A stretch of 64,000 nucleotides of DNA, taken from the NCBI RefSeq assembly GCF_033878955.1, contig NZ_CP138858.1, forward strand, positions 1,426,001-1,490,000, in the 5' to 3' direction. The number at the start of each line of letters is the position of its first letter. Within the stretch, counting starts at the first letter, position 1. The DNA comes from Coraliomargarita algicola. GTDB taxonomy: Bacteria; Verrucomicrobiota; Verrucomicrobiia; Opitutales; Coraliomargaritaceae. Position numbers and translations under genes: made by a program. Positions 1-7,484 of the stretch are shown here, one piece after another. Under the pieces are notes generated by a model, which was not told the DNA's origin, searched no databases, and was given only the letters and a program-made list of their open reading frames with translations.

Positions 1-494
1 TAACATGGAAGACAGCCATCGTGATCCAAGAGCAGGTGTAGTTTGGCGGCGCCCTTAGTGGAACGGAACTTTGCCCAATCGAACATTGAAGCGCACAAGT
101 CGATCACCGTGCTATCGAGCGAATAGAGTTTACTCTTAAAGCGAAACTTTTTCTTCGGTGCACCCTCACTGACTTTAGCCAGCAACTGGTAAAACAGTTT
201 TTCGAAGAGCTCATGTGGACGATGCGCATTGGCATAAGAAAGCGTTGATCGCCTCGGAGCACCATTCATCCCCAAATGCTGTAGCTTGCCTTCGCAACTT
301 CTCAAGCCGGTGTCGATCTCCCGCAGACTCTTAGCCTGAGCTAGCTGACAAAACAGCATTGAAACGAAGTGGTCCCAACTTCCGAAGCCCTTGCTGCGAG
401 CTTGGCTGCCTGTATCGCGCACCAATCGACGAAAATCGTCACGATCCACTAAAGAAAGTAGTTGGCTGAATAGACTACTCGTGCCAATGTTCAT
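1..494 (-). CDS. IS4 family transposase, N-terminal part
   Basis: Translation from the ATG at 494 is open to the window edge for 164 codons and begins MNIGTSSLFSQLLSLVDRDD. This is the typical start of IS4-family transposases with an N-terminal DUF4372 domain. The segment LYSLDSTVIDL (about residues 122-132) contains the first aspartate of the DDE catalytic triad. The other two catalytic residues would lie outside the window. There is no in-frame stop in the visible part, so it may be intact. The enzyme catalyses cut-and-paste transposition of the element. Confidence 0.85.
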   Translation of the reverse strand, partial: MNIGTSSLFSQLLSLVDRDDFRRLVRDTGSQARSKGFGSWDHFVSMLFCQLAQAKSLREIDTGLRSCEGKLQHLGMNGAPRRSTLSYANAHRPHELFEKLFYQLLAKVSEGAPKKKFRFKSKLYSLDSTVIDLCASMFDWAKFRSTKGAAKLHLLLDHDGCLPC

Positions 495-585
495 GATAGC
501 CTCCTTGCGTTAGGTTATTCTTTTTCATCAAACCTATTACGACGCAAGTGAGGCTATTTTTCAAAACCTGTTTTGGACACTAGTG
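1..585 (-). mobile_element. IS4-type insertion sequence, transposase-start end, cut by window edge
   Basis: This is the terminal part of an insertion sequence whose transposase starts at 494 and runs off the left edge. The outer end lies near 560-585, where the sequence reads (minus strand) CACTAGTGTCCAAAACAGG, just upstream of the transposase start. The neighbouring gene's reading frame enters this sequence, which fits an insertion into it. The other end, the exact terminal repeat and the target duplication are outside the window or cannot be decided, so the right boundary is approximate. Confidence 0.6.
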
Positions 586-1189
586 TTGTAAGCGGGGAAA
601 GCTCGTAAAGCTTATCAACTAAATCTCTCGCAATGTGAGCATCGAATGAGTCAGGCGACATTGGAAAACGAACCAGCCCATCTACCATTTCACTAGGATA
701 CTCAGATCTAATGTATGCTTCATGTTTATTGTGCCTCACGATAGCTAAACGTGTATTTTCATAGGAGGCTTGAGCCAAAAGGATGTCGTGCAATAGCTCT
801 GCATCCACATGATCTCCTTTGTTTCCTTGCGCCAAAAATGCCACCTTTCCTAGTTCAATAGCTGGAGCGCTCACCACAGATTCGTATGCAGGCAATAAGC
901 CATAGGATTCCCGCCCAGCTTGAAAGTCCTCATGGTCCAATAAATCTCCTTTTAGTTGCATAATCGTTTCTGCCTGACGAAACAGTGCAACCTGAGCCTC
1001 AACTAAAGCAGCATAGCGAGTCTGATCGATCTTTGCTCTCTCCTCCTCGACTCGCTGTGCTCTTTGCCCTAAATTCAAGCGATGTTGACCAAAGATCGCC
1101 AGAGCAGCGCCTAGCGCTACGCCAAATATGCTAGAAAGAAAATTAACAACGGTTTCAGCTGTAACAGCCTCTAATAGTGAGCAAATCAT
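554..1189 (-). CDS. hypothetical membrane-anchored coiled-coil protein, C-terminus replaced by IS sequence
   Basis: A 211-residue protein. Residues 14-33 (VVNFLSSIFGVALGAALAIF) form one transmembrane segment, followed by a charged helix rich in E, R, K and Q (about 36-75), probably a coiled coil, and then a soluble region without a motif I recognise. The last residues (about VSKTGFEK) are encoded by the terminal sequence of the adjacent insertion sequence, so the native C-terminus was probably longer and has been replaced. Function unknown. It lies downstream of the SIR2-like gene in the same orientation, but about 140 bases separate them and no coupling can be shown. Confidence 0.6.
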   Translation of the reverse strand: MICSLLEAVTAETVVNFLSSIFGVALGAALAIFGQHRLNLGQRAQRVEEERAKIDQTRYAALVEAQVALFRQAETIMQLKGDLLDHEDFQAGRESYGLLPAYESVVSAPAIELGKVAFLAQGNKGDHVDAELLHDILLAQASYENTRLAIVRHNKHEAYIRSEYPSEMVDGLVRFPMSPDSFDAHIARDLVDKLYELSPLTTLVSKTGFEK

Positions 1190-1330
1190 TTTTGTTTAGT
1201 GTAGCAGCTATCATTTCCTGTAGCACGAATGCTATTCGTTTGTCCAATTTTTAGTATTATGCGTTCTAAGGTCCTAGCACATCGAGCGCAGCAAAACAGA
1301 TTCGTTCAAAATTAATGGTAAAAATAAATC

Positions 1331-1531
1331 TCATACTCGCATGCTATTTAAAAGTTGATCGGAGACATCTTGAAAACGGGTTTCAGAAAGCCATTGAGGA
1401 TGCCATCGCAACCAGCCCTTTGGTTCTGCCCAAGTCCAGTTATCGGGCCACAGCCAAGGTTTCTTGTTTTCGAAGTCATTAACTTCTCGGTTATGAAGAA
1501 GCAAAAATTTCACGCGTCGAATCGCTCTCAA
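1331..1531 (-). pseudogene. C-terminal end of the SIR2-like gene, out of frame
   Basis: This 66-codon frame overlaps the 3' end of the SIR2-like frame. From its first residues it reads as a natural C-terminus: RRVKFLLLHNREVNDFENKK, then a tryptophan-rich tail (WLWPDNWTW). SIR2-like proteins normally continue after the SGYGWRDDGFN motif with such a strand and tail, whereas the upstream frame stops after a short unrelated run (EIFASS). I read the two as one gene broken by a frameshift between about 1500 and 1545. A sequencing error would look the same. Confidence 0.55.
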
Positions 1532-2540
1532 CCCACTCTTTTAGCATCCAATTAAAGCCGTCGTCCCTCCAGCCATAGCCTGAGCAAATGATCCGATCAT
1601 GTTGATTTAGAATTTTTCGGGCTTCCATGTAGAGTTCACCAAATATACCACGCGTGTATGCAGTGGTCTTGGTAGTCGTCCCAGTCAATGTAGACTTCTC
1701 TAAAAGACTATCAAATAACCTCTCGCCGTCTCGATCAGTCAAAAAGTCCCAACATTCAGCTTCATCGTTAGGCATACCCCAGCGCCATAGTGTTGTATTT
1801 GCATTAATATTTTTTCCGAGTCGGAGCCAGTTCCAACTGCCGTGTAGCTTTATGATTCTGACGTTATTAGAATTTACGAAGGCAGTTTCATCGAAGAAAT
1901 CGACATCTCCATCTTGCTGCAGGCCAGAATCAAAGCCGCAAGTATAAGGAATTTCAGCCTTCTTTAATTCGGCTTCAATCAGCGTGTCGTGATTGAGCGT
2001 CAGAATATCAACCCTATCGGCTCCCAGTCTCATAACTGTTTCAAGGATTAATTCAAAGCCTTTAGGTTCATCACAACTGCGAAGGATTGCCTTCAAACAG
2101 TGATCAATTAGAATAGTTGCTTTATCAGACAACGCTCCCAAAGGGGCCTCCTCAAGATAACCGCCATCAGTATAACGTCGCCACAGATGGGCACTTTCCC
2201 GGTAAATATAGTCTCGAAAGCGAATAATCGTGCCATCAATCGACATGCCTACCTCATGTTCGTAAAGTTTCTGGCACATTGAAAAGAGATCTTCGTAATT
2301 GGCGACTTCACCGGATCGCTCAAATTCCTGAATAAGTAGCTTCAGAAATTGCTGAATCGCATAAACTTCCTTGTCGCCACCGACCTTTTGAAACCATTTC
2401 GGGAGTAATTGATTATCCGCTTGGAGGATTTGTTTGGTCAATTCTGTGACATTCGGAGCGCCTGATTCAAGCGACACTCCTGAGCCCAAAACAAAAAGCA
2501 CTCTCCGTTTCCCAGTGCCTAGGAGTGAATCATGGTTCAT
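1491..2540 (-). CDS. SIR2-like domain protein (putative NAD-dependent defence effector), frameshifted at 3' end
   Basis: The N-terminus has the nucleotide-binding signature LFVLGSGVSLESGAPNVTEL, followed by LTLNHDTLIE, IIKLHGSWNW and SGYGWRDDGFNW. These are the G-S-G-x-S, N-H-D and L-H-G motifs of SIR2-like proteins, whose defence members degrade NAD+ (Thoeris- and DSR-type systems). I chose the ATG at 2540, preceded by GAGAGGGAG. A longer frame would start at 2612 inside the upstream gene. About 349 residues are in frame. The natural C-terminus continues in another frame (1331-1531), so the gene is frameshifted. It sits among a transposase, a DinD remnant and an antitoxin fragment, which fits a decaying defence patch. 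The exact defence system is not identifiable. Confidence 0.65.
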   Translation of the reverse strand: MNHDSLLGTGKRRVLFVLGSGVSLESGAPNVTELTKQILQADNQLLPKWFQKVGGDKEVYAIQQFLKLLIQEFERSGEVANYEDLFSMCQKLYEHEVGMSIDGTIIRFRDYIYRESAHLWRRYTDGGYLEEAPLGALSDKATILIDHCLKAILRSCDEPKGFELILETVMRLGADRVDILTLNHDTLIEAELKKAEIPYTCGFDSGLQQDGDVDFFDETAFVNSNNVRIIKLHGSWNWLRLGKNINANTTLWRWGMPNDEAECWDFLTDRDGERLFDSLLEKSTLTGTTTKTTAYTRGIFGELYMEARKILNQHDRIICSGYGWRDDGFNWMLKEWVESDSTREIFASS

Positions 2541-2577
2541 AGCTCCCTCTCTTTCAAATAAACAACGAGGATAGCAA

Positions 2578-2892
2578 TCATTTGTACCTTCCTGCTTCCG
2601 GTAAGCGTCCAACGCCTTCCTCCAGCTTCTTTTCTTCTCGTTTTACGCGACGTTCCAACTTTTTGATATCTTCTGCAGACGCCAGTGCTTTTAGTAATGC
2701 CGAACTTTCCTTTATAGCTTGTGTGGGATGACCGCCAAAGAGAGCTGCGTCGCCCTTTGAACGAACGCGAGCAAAACCGAGTAGTTTCTGTAAGTCACGT
2801 GCGAACCAAAATTCTACCTTGGGATCGTCAGAGTACTGATGTGTCAATATATTGAACAGACTCTGCATGATGTGAATGGCCTCAGGCTTCAT
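2578..2892 (-). pseudogene. DinD-like protein, internally deleted
   Basis: This 104-residue frame strings together three pieces that are far apart in DinD (DNA-damage-inducible protein D, about 280 residues). They are an N-terminal VEFWFARDLQKLLGFA (BRO-N-like), a central GDAALFGGHPTQAIK, and a C-terminal EDIKKLERRVKREEKKLEE. Most of the protein between them is missing while the frame stays open. It may be a collapsed remnant or an expressed miniature. It overlaps the longest possible start of the SIR2-like gene, so the two may be co-transcribed. The assignment rests on motif resemblance only. Confidence 0.55.
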
Positions 2893-3184
2893 GTGTATAT
2901 AATTCCCCCCCGGTGATATGAACTAGAGTTGTGGAAGTTCGAGTGTATGGATTCAGGGAACATTGCTGGAGTATAGGCGAACAATCATTGGACCTGTGGT
3001 TCGTCTGGAAACTGAAATTCTTCAGCATGCGACTCAAAGTGCTCACGGCAATCGCGTAAGTTATACTTTTTCACTGAAAGGTCTGGCATTGTGCTTAAAC
3101 GAGAGCTTCGAGATCGGCCTGTATGGTTGAGGAAACTCGCTGGATTTTTCCGTATTCCGGAATGTCGGCGGGTGTGGTTCGGTT
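2893..3184 (-). other. degenerate stretch between DinD remnant and AbiEi-like fragment
   Basis: No convincing gene is seen here. In the frame of the AbiEi-like fragment, reading continues past its TAA for about 34 codons (ADIPEYGKIQRVSSTIQADLE and then a stop). This looks protein-like and hints at a longer gene interrupted by a stop codon. An overlapping 80-codon frame (2985-3227) has no recognisable content. Confidence 0.35.
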
Positions 3185-3331
3185 TTACTGGGATGCCAAT
3201 AGATCCTTGAGTAATTCGGGGTGACAATAGAGACCGCGGCTGAGTCGTTCTAGCTCATCTTTGGCGACGGCACGACTGATCGCTATGCTGCTGATTTCGT
3301 GGACACGTTGCTGTTTAGTAGGTGACGGCAT
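3185..3331 (-). pseudogene. AbiEi-like antitoxin/regulator N-terminal fragment
   Basis: A 48-codon frame from the ATG at 3331 reads ISRAVAKDELERLSRGLYCH after a short leader. This matches the end of the winged helix of AbiEi-type antitoxin repressors, which commonly carry a segment like 'AV..G.LERVGRGLY'. Complete AbiEi proteins have about 200 residues, so this is a fragment, and the same frame resumes after the stop. AbiEi proteins repress their own operons by binding inverted repeats in the promoter, and a perfect inverted repeat lies 9 bases upstream. No AbiEii toxin is present nearby. Confidence 0.4.
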
Positions 3332-3339
3332 GTTGTTCT

Positions 3340-3375
3340 ATGATTAAGTAACAAATATGAATCTTACTTAATCAT
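3340..3375. promoter_or_regulatory. perfect 12-bp inverted repeat, candidate operator
   Basis: ATGATTAAGTAA at 3340-3351 is exactly repeated in inverse orientation as TTACTTAATCAT at 3364-3375, with a 12-bp spacer. It lies just upstream of the AbiEi-like fragment start (3331). No T-run follows, so it does not look like a terminator. It fits an autoregulatory operator of a type IV toxin-antitoxin locus. Confidence 0.5.
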
Positions 3376-3464
3376 GGAACATACTCACGTTCAAAAACCT
3401 GTACCTATTTTTCCGCTATAAAAGCCTCCGGTGGGCCGAATGGTTTAGTCTGTGGAACGTGGCC

Positions 3465-4298
3465 TCACTTATCCGCGACGACTCGATACGGGCCATCGGT
3501 GCGAATGTAAAGTGTGCTGGCTTCGTTGTCAGCGGCTTTGATTTTGTGGGTGCTCCTGCCAACCGAGCGGACATAGCTGCCGGCTTCAAGTGTGAATGTA
3601 TCACCTGAGCTTTGCGTGTAGCTGGGCTCGCCTTGCACGATGACGGCGCCAAAGCGCTTAGCTTCGGTAAGTATGGAGCCGTTGAAACCAGCGGGCAGTC
3701 GGAGCATGCTACCATTGAGCTGTCCCGCTTCGGTTTTACCCCAAAGGACGGCGATGGCGGCTCCGTCCGCTTGGATCCATTTCATGTCGTCTGCCGTAAG
3801 CCAGACCAAGTTGTCCTTGTCCATATTGACGGGCCGTTCGCCGCTGTCGAAGGCTTCGTCTTCTGGCTGCACAAGATAGGGGCCCTCCTCGATCTCGATG
3901 TAAGCGAGACTGCCGCTGCCTGCGGCGGCGGTGATGTGCACTTCTCCCTTTGGCTGGGTCCAGAAAGAGCCGGCGGGCATCCACATGTTGGCGGCGCCGG
4001 GATCGTCGTTGTGGATAACGCCTTCAATCACGACTCCGCGGTAGGAGATGTTGTGAATGTGCGGCGGCGACTCGAAGTCCTGTGGCGGCTTGAGAAGAAA
4101 TCCGGTCGGGCCAGTGCCCTCGCGGTCGCCCCAGAGTGTGCCAGCCTTGGGAGCCAGGTCGCCGCGTTTCGGATTGAGGTGGGTCCACTCGACTTGCGAA
4201 GCATGGACGATTTCAACCGTGGAGTCCGCGGGCGTGGCGGCAACTAGTTGAGTGGCCAGCGCGGCCGTGAGTGCGATGAGTATTTGTTTGGCTTTCAT
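3465..4298 (-). CDS. exported cupin protein, DUF4437-like
   Basis: 277 residues from the ATG at 4298, which opens a clean signal peptide (MKAKQILIALTAALATQLVAA). A longer frame to 4343 lacks one. The mature protein shows two cupin-like halves. The first contains PPHIHNISYRGVVIEGVIHND, with a histidine pair suited to metal binding. The second contains GAVIVQGEPSYTQ and LEAGSYVRSVG. This is the DUF4437 arrangement. Biochemical function is unknown, and such proteins are predicted to be periplasmic metal-binding cupins. It is the last gene of the six-gene redox operon, 57 bases after the ABM monooxygenase gene. Confidence 0.75.
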   Translation of the reverse strand: MKAKQILIALTAALATQLVAATPADSTVEIVHASQVEWTHLNPKRGDLAPKAGTLWGDREGTGPTGFLLKPPQDFESPPHIHNISYRGVVIEGVIHNDDPGAANMWMPAGSFWTQPKGEVHITAAAGSGSLAYIEIEEGPYLVQPEDEAFDSGERPVNMDKDNLVWLTADDMKWIQADGAAIAVLWGKTEAGQLNGSMLRLPAGFNGSILTEAKRFGAVIVQGEPSYTQSSGDTFTLEAGSYVRSVGRSTHKIKAADNEASTLYIRTDGPYRVVADK

Positions 4299-4355
4299 GG
4301 ATGATAAAGCTGTTGAGTGCAGTGATTTACAAGGATTCCACATACTTGACTTCGC

Positions 4356-4646
4356 TTATACGATCTGCGTCATTTCGTGGATCGCGAGATTCTCAAGCGC
4401 TCCCTCGGTAATGGTGGCGAATTGCTTAAAGTGTGCGCTCTCGAGGTGTGCCTGCCAGAGCTCACGTGTCTCCCAGTTTTCGAACATGAAAAAATGCGCA
4501 GGATCCTGATTGTCCTGGTGTAGGTCGTAGTTGATACAGCCGTTTTCCTTGCGGCTCGGCGCGACGACTTTTTCGAGTTCAGACTTAACCAGATCGATGC
4601 AATCGGCCTTGGCTATAATGGTGGCGGTGATGGTGAGTTTTGTCAT
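4356..4646 (-). CDS. ABM-domain monooxygenase (YgiN-like)
   Basis: A 96-residue single-domain protein with the antibiotic-biosynthesis-monooxygenase fold: a first beta strand (LTITATIIAKADCIDLVKSELE), the conserved REENGC-type segment (RKENGCINYDLHQD), and the C-terminal FENWETRELWQAHLESAHF. Relatives such as YgiN act on quinols or are heme-independent small monooxygenases, usually as dimers in the cytoplasm. It lies 8 bases after the SDR gene, so the two are probably co-transcribed. The substrate cannot be read from the sequence. Confidence 0.85.
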   Translation of the reverse strand: MTKLTITATIIAKADCIDLVKSELEKVVAPSRKENGCINYDLHQDNQDPAHFFMFENWETRELWQAHLESAHFKQFATITEGALENLAIHEMTQIV

Positions 4647-4654
4647 AATATGTT

Positions 4655-5446
4655 TTAGTGGTTCGATAGTATTGTTTCGATGGCGTCGACGAGTGCGTTG
4701 ATCTTGGTCTCGTTCAAGGCGTCGGGGTGTGGCTGCGCGAAGCGTTTGATATCGTTGTCGTAATATTGACCGGAGGCCGCGCCAAACTCGTCGGAGAGCG
4801 CGGCGCGCACAAGAATGTCAGCGCCGATGCGCAGGTCTCCGCCCGCGACACCGAAGCCCTCTTTGACCATCTTACTGCCGAGCAAGGAAGCGGGGTTCAC
4901 CGCAACGATCATGGGGCCTTCGGGATGGGCTTGCGCCAAGTGACGGGTCCACATGGTGATCGCCAGTTTGCTCTGCGCGTAGGCGGCCATATCGTCGAGG
5001 CGATGCTGCCCGGCGAGGGCTTGCAAATCTACCGACGACTGCGCGGCGGAGGAGAGATTGACCACGCGTCCGGACTGGCCGAGCAAGGGCAGGAGCTGCT
5101 GCGTTAAATGATAAGGCGCGATGGCGTTGACGACGAAGCGCACATCGAGGCCGTCGGGTGTAAGCGGGCTGGGAGTTTTGTAAACGCCGGCGTTGTTAAT
5201 TAAGACATCCAAGTGCCCGTGCTTCTTGATAATGGATCGAGCCAGCGTATCGACTTCTTCAATACGCGAGAAGTCGGCAAGGTAGGACTCGACCTGTGTC
5301 AGTGTCCCCAGCGTAGCGGCGACCTTAGCCAGTTTGTCGGGGTTGCGACCATGCAGGAGAAGTGTGTGCCCCGGGTTGGCTAACAGCTTGGCGGTTTCGA
5401 GGCCGATGCCGTCGGTGGCTCCGGTAATGAGAATGGTTTTATGCAT
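4655..5446 (-). CDS. short-chain dehydrogenase/reductase (SDR)
   Basis: 263 residues with a complete classical SDR pattern: the dinucleotide-binding motif TGATDGIG near residue 8, the NNAG motif (LINNAGVY), the catalytic serine region (VVNLSSAAQ), and Y-x-x-x-K in YAQSKLA. It is predicted to be a cytoplasmic NAD(P)-dependent oxidoreductase acting on a carbonyl or alcohol. The sequence resembles the retinol-dehydrogenase-like/WWOX-like SDRs often found with quinone reductases. It lies 12 bases after the LLM oxidoreductase gene, inside the redox operon. Confidence 0.88.
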   Translation of the reverse strand: MHKTILITGATDGIGLETAKLLANPGHTLLLHGRNPDKLAKVAATLGTLTQVESYLADFSRIEEVDTLARSIIKKHGHLDVLINNAGVYKTPSPLTPDGLDVRFVVNAIAPYHLTQQLLPLLGQSGRVVNLSSAAQSSVDLQALAGQHRLDDMAAYAQSKLAITMWTRHLAQAHPEGPMIVAVNPASLLGSKMVKEGFGVAGGDLRIGADILVRAALSDEFGAASGQYYDNDIKRFAQPHPDALNETKINALVDAIETILSNH

Positions 5447-5458
5447 CGCGTGTTTGGT

Positions 5459-6427
5459 TTATGAGTGAAACTGCGGTAAGAGCGCGTCGGCCAATTGCTG
5501 CAGTGTCTGTTCGATCGGAGTCTGATTGAAGCGCAGGTTGAGCGCGACGTGGTTGATGCCCGCGGCTTCCAGTGCTTGTAGATGTTCAATCAGATAGCGC
5601 ACACCGGTTTGTAAGCCGAGATGGATGGGGCGTGGCGCGGCATCGGGATCGTCGAGCAAGTCGACGTAGAGCGACTGCATGACGGGCTGCGGTGAGCGGC
5701 CGGCGTCGATCACGCGGTCGTTCCAGTTGCGGATCAGCTGCGCCTGTGTGGCCGGTGGACGCGGATACAGCATCCAACCATCCCCGTGCGCTGCAGCCCA
5801 CTCGGGTGCCTGTTGACTGCCTCCGGTGATGAGCAGCGGTAGTTGTCCGCCGACCGGTTTGGGCAGCATGTCCATGCCACGGCCTGGCTGGCCATAGGCA
5901 TTTGCAAACTCCGGTGCGGTTTCGCTCATGCGGCGAATGTAGTCGAAGCTATCACGAAAGCGAGCGCCCCGGTTTTCAAAGGGCAAGTTGAGGGCCGGAT
6001 ATTCGTCGGGACGATCGCCGGAAGCGACGCCGAGAAGGAGGCGTCCGCCCGAGAGCACATCCGCAGTCGCCGCGGCCTTGGCCACATGGGCGGGATGCCG
6101 CAACGGCAGGACGATGCTGGCCACGCCCAGCGCGATGCGTTCGGTCTGCCCCGCGAGCAGGCCGAGATACACGAAGGGATCGAAGAGCTGACCAGCGTCG
6201 CCGAAGGACGGCACGTTGAAGGGCACATCGCGCAACCAGACCGCGGCAAAGCCCAAGCGCTCTGCCAGTTGCACCCGCTCCAGATGCTGCGCCATAGTCG
6301 GCACCGGATTGTTGCGGTTGGCTTCAATCGGCACCACCAGTCCAAGGCTCAACTTGCCGGGACGGAACACGGAGTTGTAAGCACGGTTGATGGAGCTGTA
6401 GGCAGGACTGACTGGTGGTGTTGGCAT
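5459..6427 (-). CDS. LLM-class flavin-dependent oxidoreductase
   Basis: 322 residues of the bacterial-luciferase-like fold (TIM barrel binding FMN or F420). Diagnostic segments are the opening LSLGLVVPIEAN, AERLGFAAVWLRDVPF, RIALGVASIVLPLRHPAHVAKAAATAD and GRLLLGVASGDRPDEY. It resembles the luciferase-like subgroup of about 320 residues (TIGR03571 type), probably using FMN. Its role here may be reduction or monooxygenation of a reactive substrate together with the neighbouring SDR and quinone reductases. The ATG at 6427 lies 28 bases after the preceding gene. Confidence 0.85.
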   Translation of the reverse strand: MPTPPVSPAYSSINRAYNSVFRPGKLSLGLVVPIEANRNNPVPTMAQHLERVQLAERLGFAAVWLRDVPFNVPSFGDAGQLFDPFVYLGLLAGQTERIALGVASIVLPLRHPAHVAKAAATADVLSGGRLLLGVASGDRPDEYPALNLPFENRGARFRDSFDYIRRMSETAPEFANAYGQPGRGMDMLPKPVGGQLPLLITGGSQQAPEWAAAHGDGWMLYPRPPATQAQLIRNWNDRVIDAGRSPQPVMQSLYVDLLDDPDAAPRPIHLGLQTGVRYLIEHLQALEAAGINHVALNLRFNQTPIEQTLQQLADALLPQFHS

Positions 6428-6455
6428 GGTGTGCGGATGGTTGGCGGGTTTCGAA

Positions 6456-7442
6456 TTAGTTCTCGATCACGACCTTGCCCATGGCCTTGCCGCTTTCGAG
6501 ACGGGCGTGAGCCTCGCCAGCTTGTTCGAGTGTGAACTTAGTTGCGTCGAGCACCGGCTTGAGGGCGCCGGCTTCGGCGATCTCGGTGAGCGCGCGCAGG
6601 ATGGCTCCGTGCTGATCGCGCTTATGGTTGTGCAGCATTGGGATGAGCATGAAAACGACATGGAGCGAGAGGCCCTTGAAGTGCGCAGCGCTGAGGTCGA
6701 GCTCGCAGAGCGTGACGGTGGTAGCGATCTGCCCGTTAAGTGCTGCGGCCTCGAAGGAGTTGAGTAGATTGGCTCCACCCACACTGTCGAAGACGAGATC
6801 AAAGCCCGCGCCGTCGGTGTGTTTGGCAACATAGTCGGCCACGGTCTCGGTCTTGTAGTTGATAGCAGTCGCGCCGAGTTGCTCGATGAGTGCAGTCTGG
6901 GCATCGCCACCGCCAGTCGAGTAAACTTCTGCGCCCCAGTGGTTGGCCAATTGAATCGCGATGTGCCCGACACCACCGGAGCCGCCGTGCACGAGGACCT
7001 TTTGTCCGGCTGCAATCTGCGCGCGCTGGAGGCCTTCGTAGGCGGTGATCCCGACCAGCGGCAAGGCGGCGGCTTCGCGCATGGATAGGTTCTTGGCTTT
7101 GTGTGCGATCAACTGGCTGTCCGCCACGATGTATTCTGCCAGAGTGCCCGGCAGATCCGCGAGACCGCCCGCGCAGCCATAAACTTCGTCGCCCACGGCA
7201 TAGTCTGTGACGCCTGCGCCGACCGCTTCGACCGTGCCAGCAAAGTCCATTCCGAGGATGGCGGGGGTTGCCGGCGAGAGCGGGAGTTCTTCGCCCATGT
7301 TGCGGATCATCGTGTCGACCGTGTTGACACTGGAGGCGGCGATTTTGACGAGGACGTGCCCCGCCTTGAGGGCAGGTGTTTCGATTTCGGCGGCTTCAAA
7401 GACTGAGTCGGCGCCATAGGCATTGAGTTGCATTGCTTTCAT
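6456..7442 (-). CDS. zinc-independent NADPH:quinone reductase-like MDR protein
   Basis: 328 residues of the medium-chain dehydrogenase/reductase superfamily: an N-terminal GroES-like domain (LGMDFAGTVEAVGAGVTDYAVGDEVYG), then a Rossmann domain with the NADPH motif GGSGGVG (LVHGGSGGVGHIAIQLA). The cysteine/histidine zinc ligands of alcohol dehydrogenases are absent, which points to a quinone oxidoreductase/zeta-crystallin type. It probably reduces quinones or alpha,beta-unsaturated carbonyls. It is the second gene of the operon, 42 bases after another MDR gene that is similar only at family level. Confidence 0.87.
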   Translation of the reverse strand: MKAMQLNAYGADSVFEAAEIETPALKAGHVLVKIAASSVNTVDTMIRNMGEELPLSPATPAILGMDFAGTVEAVGAGVTDYAVGDEVYGCAGGLADLPGTLAEYIVADSQLIAHKAKNLSMREAAALPLVGITAYEGLQRAQIAAGQKVLVHGGSGGVGHIAIQLANHWGAEVYSTGGGDAQTALIEQLGATAINYKTETVADYVAKHTDGAGFDLVFDSVGGANLLNSFEAAALNGQIATTVTLCELDLSAAHFKGLSLHVVFMLIPMLHNHKRDQHGAILRALTEIAEAGALKPVLDATKFTLEQAGEAHARLESGKAMGKVVIEN

Positions 7443-7484
7443 AATGAGTTCCTTTTCTTTATTTAGTTATTGGTTGATTTAGAA

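Noticed and set aside
2985..3227. 80-codon minus-strand open frame
   Set aside because: It overlaps the AbiEi-like fragment in another frame, is rich in R/S/H with no motif, and the fragment's own frame is more protein-like.
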